A DNA stretch of 64,000 bases from Chionis minor (lineage: Eukaryota; Chordata; Aves; Charadriiformes; Chionididae): assembly GCA_013398295.1 (NCBI GenBank), contig VZSF01003245.1:497135-561134 (forward strand), in the 5' to 3' direction. A model generated the notes under the pieces. It searched no databases, had not been told where the DNA came from, and saw only the letters and a program-made list of their open reading frames with translations. This document shows positions 53,692 to 64,000 of the stretch, one piece after another (within the stretch, counting starts at the first letter, position 1; every line of letters starts with the position of its first letter). A program made the position numbers and the translations under genes.

Positions 53692-56600
53692 GACAGTTTA
53701 GTCACTGCCCGGGAGTGTTGCGTATGATTTTAAAGCATAAACTTATTTGCATTTCCCTTGAATACACCAAAATAAATGCTACTATTTGGGGTGAAGGGAT
53801 AAGGCAAGAAATTAATTGTCTACAAACATTGCAACACGGGACCTGTTGCCCAGTGATGGCTGTTCCTGCCATGAAGATAATCCTGGTAATCTGAAATGGG
53901 GCCTTGTCTAATTGAAAACAGCAGAAACAAAATGTCTGAGATACTTGCCATTCAGCTGCTGGCTCTGCAAGCAAACACAGAGGAGGGGAATTTCTTTTAG
54001 TGAGTGTGGCTAACTTTAAAGAATTGTTTGAGCAATATAGAACTGTAAGTTCATATACTTGATTCTTGCAGAAGCTTTTATTTCCATATTTACAGATATG
54101 GAAATCCCACGGGAGGTAAAAATCTGGCACCAGATATTCTTCCAGCAAAGTGGATTAGGTTACAGCCCATCAAATCACAGTATACATTGTGCCAGTCTAA
54201 GAAGGCATTTTCAGAGGAATATGAAAGAACAATTATTAACAGAACTCTGAAAAAACCTGGGGCTCAGTCTGGTGGGATGTCGGGGAAAAAAACCCTGGCA
54301 GGATCAAACCCTCATTGGCACGAGGAACTCTCTTTTTAGTGACCTGCAAGGTTTCATTGAGTGACACCAGGTTGCTACAACATGTGGAAGTCATGCTGGC
54401 AGAGACTAAAAGGCTCAAAACCCTCTGCTTTTTCCCTACAATCAAACAGCAATTTAGTTTAGGAAAACAAAACAAAAAAAACCACCCAACTTTGCAAGAA
54501 AGGGCAGGAAATATATACATACATCAATGATGTCTCAGAGTGGAGAATAGCCAGACAGCTGCTGCCTTGGTGGTCCATACAGTACGTTTCTAATGGAGGA
54601 ACAAAGGACTTTAAAGCAAATGCAGAACAATGTCGGATTTTTGCAAAAGAAAAAGCCAATTAGTGCTCTGTAGAGTTGTGCCCATATTTTGCATAACCAC
54701 ATGGCAATTTTTTGGACATTGAAATTTTAGTATGCCAATGATTTCTGTATTCCCAGCAAATTCACAGGAATTCACTTTTCTTTATGGCAATCTCTAGCAG
54801 TTATTGCCTATTAGACATTGCCAACACAACACAAACAATTGACTTAAACCCAAGCACTTCTGTGATAGGTTTAATCCCATCACAGCAATCATTTCTTCAT
54901 ATCTTGTGCTGATATGTGGATATATTTTTATTGCATGTGTTCAAAGACCTGTATCTCCTAACCTATTATGAAAGAAATATTTTTTTCCTCTCTGAAAGAA
55001 TGTATTCCAAGGGAGGATTTTCCAAAAGTACCGTCTAACTGAAAACACGCTCCACTTAAAAGTCATTTCTATGACTGGTGTGGATTTCCTATTCCAGTGA
55101 CACGTGCTTTGGTGGTTTATAGTTAACGCTGTACTGGAGTGGTGTGGTTTTTTTCCTGAAAGGCTTACAGATGTCATGCTCTAACATCAACCACTACGTT
55201 TGAGCAAGAGGGCTGAAAGATCTGTCTTATCCATCGTGAGAAGAGACGAGCTGCTTTCCCTCTCTTCTGACCATGTGGGAAAGAGAAGACCGAACACAGG
55301 CAAAGGGATGACGAATGGAGCGGAGGCAGGAAACTTCTGCTTTTTCCTTCTCTCCCTCCTGCCAGGTAATCTACTAGCATTCCCAGACTTTGAATGTTTA
55401 CTCTGAACTCCAACAAAGCATTACTCGTGAAATATGCGGAACAGTGCTGACTTGCGATGGTTTTCTTAACGGCAGCTATCACTTTTAGGCGTGCTGTGGT
55501 TATATATGTTTGTCACGCGCTAAACTGAATCATTTTCCCAAATTTAGCTTACCAAGTTAGTCAGGTGAGAGGGACAGCCTGATACTTCGTAGCTACGCTC
55601 CTGGAGTGAAAAGCCGGAGGGTAAAGTTCCAGTTACATTGGTGTATCATCCAACTTGTCTCAGTGCCTTGTGCAGACACTACGCTAACAACAATGCCGGC
55701 AGCCTGCGCCCAGCACACAGGACCTTGCTCGTGTTGTTCTCATCCAGCAACTGAGAATTCCTGTGAAGGAACTGATGTGTCACAGCCCTACAGCTCCCTG
55801 GGTCAGATTCCTTACACTTCATAGCTCTCCAGCATAGTGTTCTCAAACATAAGCCAATTCACATTAATAGAACACTTTCATGTGATCCAGGGAGAAAGGG
55901 GATCCATACACCAGCTAGGAGTGAAGGAGTGCAGAAGGTTATAAAAATCAGGGACAGAGTGGTACATTTTCATTTTTAGTCTAGAGGAAAATTGGGTAAG
56001 TAATTTTTTATTAGTTCTTTAAATTTAGAAATGTCTAGACTCAAACCAGTTTACTAATTATGTTTTAGACATTACAAAAAGGCAAAGGGAGTATCTTACA
56101 AGTAAAAGAAACTTTTCTCCTTACCAGAAAAAAACAGTGACTCCTTTGAGGTTCTGTAGTTCCATGGTCTCTTGTATAACGTGTTTTACAATCCACATAA
56201 CCTGTGAAGTAGTCTACAGGCTGATGTCTATTTAGTCAGTATCTTTCTAAGACCAAGAGACTGATCATTAAGTCTGCATGTCCTAAAATAGCTGTTTTAA
56301 AAACATGTTACAACATCACAGACTGTAATAGCTATTTGCAAATGCTGGAGTTTTAAAATATGGCTCTCTTCCACTGTTGTTCTTTTTCAGAAATAGTTCT
56401 AAGGATTTGTTTCAGAAAGGATTGCTTGTTGATTTTAAGTTGCCATGTAACGACAAGAATGTGTGTATCTCGTGCAGAATTTCAGAGATAAAATTATCTG
56501 GCTTGGCACTAGAAAGATTATGCAGAAGTTTGACGATGTTTTTAAGTGAGAACTGACTGTGGTGCTTCGTCCCTTGATGCATGATGATGTTTGCTTCAGG

Positions 56601-57404
56601 CTGTAAAACGCAACACTGAACGCCTGTAGGTAGAACGTTGCTTGTGGTGACCCAAACCTTTTATAGATCTTCAGGTAGTTGAAGTCACTTCTAGCCTTTC
56701 CCACTAGGAGAACTAACCAGGTTAAACTAATACTTCATTAGTTTGAGATTAACAAGAATTTGTTTATGTTATTATTTTGAACATTGATGACATTCTCTTG
56801 AAATAAGTTGTCAACATGTAAGACCATGGCCACTCCAATTATTTTTGGAATTTTTTTTAATGAACAGGGTTTATATTATTACAATGTTTTGGTATGTTTT
56901 GTATGTTTTGGAAACTATTTTTCAAGTAACTGCCTTTAAAAAGACAGGTTTCTCTTCAGGCAGAAACTAACAATCATATTGACAGACACAGGATGACAAT
57001 TGCAGACAGACAGGCTTCTATCTGTATTATAAAGTTGGTATTTCCTAGAAAATATCCAAAATACAGTGTGCTTATAGGTTGAATCTTTTTCTTGTGATTC
57101 AGCTATTCAGGATCAAGCTGCTAATTACCTAGGAGTAGATCTTTTCCACTTTACACAGCACAAGAGATAGGTTAGAAATCTGCTATACATGTTAAGAAAA
57201 AAAATCTCCATCCCTTCATATCAAAGCTTTTTAATTCAGAGATTAATTAAGTACTTGCCAAAACATAGATCCATAAATCTTATTTTAAGGGGATTTGGGA
57301 AAGCAGAAAGACAGAGGGGGCTGGTAGTTGGCCAGAAATGTCAGATGGCCCTATGGGCGGAAGAGCTAGTCCTCACTGCCTTAGTTTTCAGTGCTCTGCC
57401 ATAT

Positions 57405-57460
57405 GCATCTACATCTGCATCTACATCATCTACATCTACATCTGCATCATCTACATCCAT
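57405..57460. repeat. CATCTA/CATCTG hexamer repeat
   Basis: Tandem, slightly irregular 'catcta' and 'catctg' units with 'catcat' interruptions. Confidence 0.9.
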
Positions 57461-57930
57461 GCATTTTTCCATCTTTAAAACAGATCTGTGACAATGACAG
57501 GCTTGGATACTCTGGCTTAGGGAGGTTAGTTATCGCTTTGCACATGCTCCAGAATTATCTAGTTAGTAATTTTCATCAAACTTTTGGAGAACCCCAGGAC
57601 AATCTGTGGAAAGCAACCCAGTCTAAGAAAAATCTGATCTAAAGCTGATCTACGTTATATTACAGCTTGGTTATTTTACCAGTAAAGCAAGTTGTCAATG
57701 ACTGGATGTGCTTGGATTGTGGTTTGTGGGGCTGATTAGAAAGGAAACCTGTTCAAAGGCAGCCAAACAGCCTACTGCAAAAAAAGAAATAAAACAAATG
57801 CCCGCAGTTCCAACCTTATCCTTCATAGTCACAGGTATGTCTGCAGGCTGTTCCCCCCTTATGCAAAAAACAACTTACATTATAAATTGCTTACGTGTTA
57901 TTTTGGGGGGCTTGATACAAAGCAAGCAGG

Positions 57931-57955
57931 ATAGAAATAGAAATAGAAATAGAAG
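57931..57955. repeat. (ATAGAA)n microsatellite
   Basis: About four tandem copies of a 6-bp unit 'atagaa'. Confidence 0.9.
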
Positions 57956-58640
57956 CAATAGTTTGGAGAGCTTCCAGAGCAGGCAGCAGAGGGAGGGTGA
58001 GGGGGAGATGTCTCTATGAAGGTTCAGGTTGTGAAATCTGCAGACTGTGGTAGGGTCCCTGTCTTCATTGGCAGCTTCCATTCTGCTGGATGGAAGGTAT
58101 TTTTGAAGAACATTGTGGATATTCCTTTCCTATCACTTGAAGCTTTCTTTAAAACTCTCTTATATCTATTATATTTTATTAGAGAATGGCAGCATTAGAG
58201 AATGATTTCATGGCAATATTACAGAATGATTGACCTGTAACACCGGGCAGCTTTTCATCAGTGCTGTGGTTCTTCTATTAGCCAGGGAAGTCAAACCAAG
58301 CTTTCATACTGCCCACTGACCTTCCCCCTGGAAAGATGGGCCTTCATTCTGGGAGTGGTGGGAGCCACTACACAGCCTGCCAAAAACTTTCAGATCACCT
58401 TTTGTGTTTTCTGCTGCCAGTGGAATAATGTTTATAGAAGCCCATCAAGTCCATAACAGGTCTGAAAAGAGTAAAATTTCACCCTCCACCTGTGATCTAG
58501 GTTTAAAGCTAAATAAATAGCTTAAACTTGGTTAATTGATCCTACATTCAACGGCAAAAACTAATGAAGAGTTGCGCTGCTGACAGCCAGTATGAGAGTA
58601 GAGCCATCGCAGATCATAGTTTTTGTTTTTCTTGACATAA

Positions 58641-58726
58641 TTCTTCTATTCTATTATTTATTCTATTTATTCTTATTTATTATTATTATTTGTTCTATTT
58701 ATTTCTATTATTTATTCTATTATTTT
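58641..58726. repeat. TTCTATTTAT-type pyrimidine/AT repeat
   Basis: Irregular repetition of 'ttctatt' and 'tttatt' units across about 85 bp. Confidence 0.85.
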
Positions 58727-61700
58727 AGCCAGACAGAAGTACTGGCTTCTAAAAATTGCACTGTGAAACAAAAGTTTTATTTCATTTTTGTATGTTTCAT
58801 TAGAAGCTCTTGAATGTAAGATGCTATGAAAATATATCAGTTGGTCAAGATACATAGACAGAATATACAAGCCTCAGCAAGTTTGAACTATATATTCTTG
58901 CCAAATTAAATTTGTCATAAAATGCTAGTTAGGACTTGACGGACTCATTTACTTCTCTGGTTTCACAGCAAGCATATGATCCAGCTAGCACTCTTGGTTC
59001 CTGGGCAAATCCAAGACTCAGCCAGCTCTGGGTCCTTGCAAATGGATTAGGATATGTTTGCTTCATGTGTAAGCAGTAGTGCATTGCAGGGAGTTTTATC
59101 GGACTGTAACAGGACTGTACATAAAAGGTAAGAATGATTTATTTTCTTACCTAGATGAAATCCACTTTTCTGGGTATAAGTAATCAGAAAAGATTCAATG
59201 CTTCATGGCAACCTGACTGGGTGTTTTCTTGCCATCGAAACATAATGTGATAGATATCATGCTAGTATTTTTTTTATGTGAATGGTTGCCATATTTGCAA
59301 CAGAAATATTTTAGGATGGAACAGGACTAGTAAGAAAGCAGGACCACAATCTCCCCAGAGGCAATGAAAGAAAGCAGGAAGCTTTATTAGTGAACCAACA
59401 CTGTAACTGTTTCTACAGAGTAGATCTCACTGAGGAATTGATCAAATTAGACCAAATGGCATATATTTTCAAAGGAGTCCTTTGTGAAATATGATTTCAG
59501 AACATTTTCTCCCATTCCCAAAATGTGCTTCCTTCAGCAGACCTGTAAAAAATGTAACTATTTTGGGGACATAGAGACTAAAATAGAGGAGGGATATGAC
59601 CCTCAGCCCTATTTTCTATGATTCTATGAAGTGCTGTCCAAACAGCGCTGTTTCCTTGCACTTAAGGTTCAATGTCAGGTTTTCACTCATCCTCCAAAAG
59701 GGGCAGAGAGGATGTGTCTAGATCTTCTGGAGCCAAAACAACTTTTGATGTTAACACAATTTCACGCAGTGAGCCGCTCCTAGTTGAAGCCAGGAGCACA
59801 AAGATTGCTGCAGTAAGGGAAGGGAAAAAGGTACAAAAATAGCAGTTCATGAGTATCAAAATCCTAATTTTCACAGCACTACACCTTACATGCCTAGAAT
59901 TTAATGTGCTCCATTTGGTTTTTAGCATGTATAGACTGTGAATCCTCCAACACGTCAGAGGGATACGTGTGTGATGTATTATACATAGCTGTCTTTCACT
60001 TTCCTTACTATTATCCTAGTACAATGTGAGCTGTTGACCTATTTTTCATCCTCACAAATAAAGCTTTGTTTTCCTATAAAGATTTTGCTTTTATATTTCT
60101 GCCTGTCTCTGTGTATTATATACACAGCCTTTTGATACAATTGAAACTATAGTAATTATTATTAACTGTTGGAATAAGTTGTATGCCTACTTGTTACATT
60201 GTCTATTAGTCACAGTTTCCATGCCACTTCCAACTGTAAACTGAAAATTATACTTAACCACTTTCTTTATGAGAAAGAGATGATTTTACCCACAAATTTG
60301 GAGCATTGCACAGTTTTATTAAACCCATATGAAAATCTCTGCGTGATGCAAGGGGGCAGGAGGTTTAAATTCATGGTCTATATGAAATTGAGGGGGTGGC
60401 TTTCAGTTTCTCTGGTAGGCTCTTAACTCATTGCGCTGTTCACATCCAAAGGTGGTATCTCAGGAGCATTGAGCATGGAGATATTCTTGCATTCTAATAA
60501 AGTAGCCTTAGCATTTTTTAATTGTCATCCATGCAGTATTTAGTCCCTGCATGAAGACTTGCCAGCCCAAAACCAGTATTCCAGCCATGGCACTGTTAAA
60601 CCATTTCTATTGGTAGAAAGATTTCAAGAGTTTTGGAAATTGTACTTAAGCCTTTTGCATTAATATATCCTAAAGTCTCATCATATGTTTCTATGGCAAG
60701 TTCTGTTCTTACATCTGAAGTTTAAAGAAGTTTGATTCAACCTATAGGCTATCACCCTTTTCAGAGAAGAATATTATTCATTTCTAGATGTCCAGGACTT
60801 CACCAAGTAACCCTTATGAGTTTACTCATACAAAAAAAAAAAAAAAGAATCGCTTCTAGATACAAGAAGATACCAATCTTCTCGATTCACTTTAGCCCTT
60901 TAATTATAGAAGGTACATACTCCAATAATATATGAACTTTAAACTGGACAAACAATTGTAAGCCTTATTTTGTACTCATTCCATTGACTTGAAATATAGT
61001 TAGTATCCACTTTTTGGGTGCTAGTGGCTGATATTCAGTTCCCTACATTCTGTCATGGTTTCCTGTAGAAGTTTTATATTTTTCTGTTTACTAATATCTC
61101 AGAGGGCTTTGTGATTAGTTTAAAAAAGGTGATGTAACTGGGACACAAAAGTGCCATCTGTGCACTTGCACATAGCATCAGCCTAGCCAATCTTTTTAAT
61201 GTTAGTTCCTGCTCTAACAGGCAAAAGTGGTTTTTTGCCAGCAAGTCAAAGACGTGCAGTACAAAAAGGCACTTGGATCTTTAATATGCAAAGAGAGAGT
61301 CATAAGGCTTGCATAAACATGCAATATTTCTATCCGAAAGATGAAATCTCAAAAAAAACCCCATCAAGCTAAAAACTTGAGCACTACTTTTCCCATCACA
61401 GGATCTTCTGCCATCATCTCAGATGCTGGTGCTGACTCTTGGGGGTTTGTACCCCAACAAATTACCATTTTTACTTTGGAATCCACATCCAAATATGGAT
61501 CCAGTCACTGGATTGCAGTGGGGACACTGTGTGCTAAGGTTATAGGCATCATAGGTGCTGCTGGAGGGAGAACTAGAGCAACGTTGCTTCTTTCCATTCA
61601 CTTTTTACTTACTTTTGTTGTTTTCTTAGGGATGAAAAGAGTAGCTCAATGACAGTATACCAACAGAGAAATAGTAGATACGTAGAGACAAACTGCAAAA

Positions 61701-63689
61701 TCAAATTTCATCTGTTCATCTGTCAAGTTCCGTCTGTTGTAATGACCAAAACCAAAATAACTATAGCCAATGTTCAAAAAACATAATTAAATTTTGATGT
61801 TAAAAATCTGACTGAGATGAAAAGGGAAATTCACATCTTTAAGAACCAGGCTGTTTGCAGACCGAGGAAGCCAATATTGCAGCCATTTGCAGGTGATTTC
61901 TGAAGATTTTCTTCCCAAATTTTCACTCGCTATTACAATCCCTGCTTAAAAATGTAAACATAGTGCCTAATTTTGTATAGCAACAATTATTTTGTGAGCC
62001 TGGTCTGCAGGGAACATTCCCCAAATCAAAACTGAGATTGAGTTAAAGTACTGCAAAGCATGTGTCTAACTCATTCACTAACGATGAAAAAATGCAAATG
62101 GAAAATACACCTGTAAATTAAGAGTGAGCTTCTGAAACTGGATATTGTTTATATTAGTGGAACATGATAACGTGAATATAAATAGTGTAGACCCAGCTGG
62201 ACAAGACAACGTTATATGTGTTTAAATCTGTCGTTAGGAGAAGCTGATTAGGTTTATGTCTGTCAAAAGGATGAAGACTTGTGCCATCTGTAACAACAGT
62301 GAGCAGCTTAGTAACTTTATCTCCACCAACCACCATGGATCACTAGGACCACTTCCCACTAACACAGCATTAGATCATCTTTTTAAAAAGCGACTACCGC
62401 AAAGGCAAACATCAAGAGCTCCAATTTAGAGTCGGATAATGCCGTTTAGGCGCCATTCATTGTCACCAGATCATCCTAAAAACCTTAAGGACTGTCTTTA
62501 ACTGACTTCTCAATCTTGCTTTGCATGCCTGCTTAATTGAATCAAAGGAATCAAGGGGAAAATAGGTTTATAATTTATATTAATCTTAAACATTCATTTA
62601 TTACATTCATTTTAAACATTGTAACAGTGATGAAACAATGGTAACGTCAGTAAGGAAACATTCTCTTTTTTACGCAATTATTATCCTTTGGAAAAAAGCA
62701 CATTAAAATTATGTTAACCTTCCTGGTTTTCTATCCTTCTTTATCTATGATATCCTTAATGACACCTCTGTGCTGTTACTGCGCGCAAAAATGTTCTTGG
62801 CTGGCCCTTACGGATAAGCCTAAGGAATTATTTTAGTCCTGATTAGCCTTGAAATGTGATGGGCTCTTTTTGTGCAGGGCTAACTCTGTGTAACATCCTT
62901 GAGAAAAGTCCCTCATTCAACACATATTCCATGTAAATATAACCTATAATTTTTGAACAGTGATGCCAAGTCGAATCAGGAATCATTTTTATTCTGTACT
63001 GATATTCTGAGGGCTGAACTCTAGCCCTAGTTTCCTGCTTACTCCAGGATTACACAATATATTAATGGCCTAATCACTCGAGCCCTCTGTGCCTCAGTTT
63101 CTACTTTTGTAAAATGCCGGCAGTGTTATCCTGCTTTGTGAATCGGTGAAGAACTTGCATGAGTAATCCTACCTAAATATTTACAGGACACGAATGTAAG
63201 TGTTGTGCTTACTTAATATAACTATGTTCAAGGTGCAGAAGATAGAATAAATGACCGGTTTAATTTCAAAGTAAACATTTTTCCTGCTAACGTCAGCATC
63301 TTTGTAAACAGTGATTCATGGCTTTATGAACACTATCTTGACTACAAAATTATTTTGGTGGTCAGTGACTCAGTCCCCAGAGTTAGTCCTGCAAAGATCC
63401 AATGTAATTGTTTGGTCTAAGAGTCGGAAACCTAACCCTGGTCTGGTTCTTATCAAGTTGTATCCAGTTGCAAACCTCCTGAGGGAGTTACTTACCTAGC
63501 CTGCCCTCACTACTGGTAAAACACAGTGCATCTGGAGTGAAAATATTGTTCACTGCGAAAAATTCAGCAGCCGAGTTTATAACCTAATTCATTCTCACCC
63601 AGTGATCAAACAGCTATTGTGATTATGAAAAACAGCTTCAGGCTAAACGGTCTCTGATTGAGGATGAAGGATATAACCTGTATAGGATA

Positions 63690-63775
63690 TACACATTTAT
63701 ATATACGTAGTATCTAATATATACGTGCATGTATATGTGTGTGAGCATACGTATACATCATTATATATATATACC
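63690..63775. repeat. Alternating TA/TG purine-pyrimidine repeat
   Basis: Mixed 'atatat', 'acgt' and 'tgtgtg' units, a decayed (TA)n/(TG)n microsatellite. Confidence 0.8.
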
Positions 63776-64000
63776 TGTGTTGGGCCAGCACGAAAAATCA
63801 ATAAGCATCCACCCCTCAGCTCAAGGAAAGTCTCAGAGCATTGGAGGCTTTCTAGAAGACCAAGAACGAGTCCTCCTCTCCTGTGATGTTTGTGTGGGCA
63901 TGAGGGGTGTCTTAGCATGAAGCCCAGAAAGCCCAGAAAGCAACTGCAACCTGCCAACGCTGACATGTCAACACACACCTCAGGCCAAGAACGCAGGAGA

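Larger units (their letters stand above)
53692..64000. other. Intergenic DNA, no supported gene
   Basis: About 10 kb, mostly AT-rich. From human synteny TACC2 would be the next gene on this side, but I recognised no TACC2 coding exon. Contents seen are simple repeats at 57405-57460, 57931-57955, 58641-58726 and 63690-63775. ORFs up to 148 codons (53702-54148) have no recognisable content. Confidence 0.6.

Noticed and set aside
53702..54148. 148-codon minus-strand ORF, the longest in the right-hand third outside GC-rich DNA
   Set aside because: No recognisable motif, no splice context, and a Cys/Phe/Leu-rich composition expected of random AT-rich sequence.
59607..59626. 'ttctatgattctatgaa', possible CR1 tail
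   Set aside because: Only the terminal octamer-like repeat is present, with too little flanking similarity to call an element.
61341..61652. 103-codon plus-strand ORF with a hydrophobic C-terminal stretch
   Set aside because: No family match and no promoter, splice or polyadenylation context; treated as chance.
53692..64000. Possible 5' end of TACC2, the next gene in human synteny
   Set aside because: No exon with recognisable TACC2 content and no CpG island was found, so the gene probably lies further right or its first exons are non-coding and cannot be recognised by eye.

Overview
This is nuclear DNA from a vertebrate, almost certainly a bird. It holds intron-rich genes with GT-AG splice sites, two CpG-island promoters, several 3'-anchored CR1 LINE fragments (the dominant avian LINE), and three solo-LTR-like elements of the avian endogenous-retrovirus type. 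The species cannot be read from the sequence.

Layout: two genes lie head-to-tail on the minus strand. Positions 3990-34856 hold the 5' part of ATE1 (arginyl-tRNA--protein transferase 1): two alternative first exons, exons 2-6, a pair of tandemly duplicated exons of equal length, a 33-nt microexon and a 182-nt exon. The exons for the remaining C-terminal part are not in 1-3989 and must lie beyond the left edge. Positions 36274-47548 hold the complete coding region of NSMCE4A, the kleisin subunit of the SMC5/6 complex: ten exons that join in frame to a 380-residue protein. About 1.4 kb separates the NSMCE4A stop codon from the outermost ATE1 start. From 47549 to 64000 is the NSMCE4A promoter CpG island and then AT-rich intergenic DNA, where I find no confidently supported gene; one LTR and a few simple repeats lie there.

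The two genes are not a functional operon. ATE1 transfers arginine to proteins bearing N-terminal Asp, Glu or oxidised Cys (Arg/N-degron pathway); NSMCE4A bridges the SMC5/SMC6 heads for DNA repair. ATE1-NSMCE4A adjacency matches the order I know from the human 10q26 region.

The most interesting content is the alternative-splicing design of ATE1: duplicated first exons that both keep the CGYC metal-binding motif, duplicated exon 7 copies of exactly 129 nt, and nearby inverted repeats that could form competing RNA structures. The ATE1 CpG island also carries a triplicated motif resembling the YY1 site. I saw no CRISPR array, operon, prophage or other prokaryotic system. Exon boundaries were assigned by eye from splice signals, reading phase and recalled family sequences; no alignment was run.
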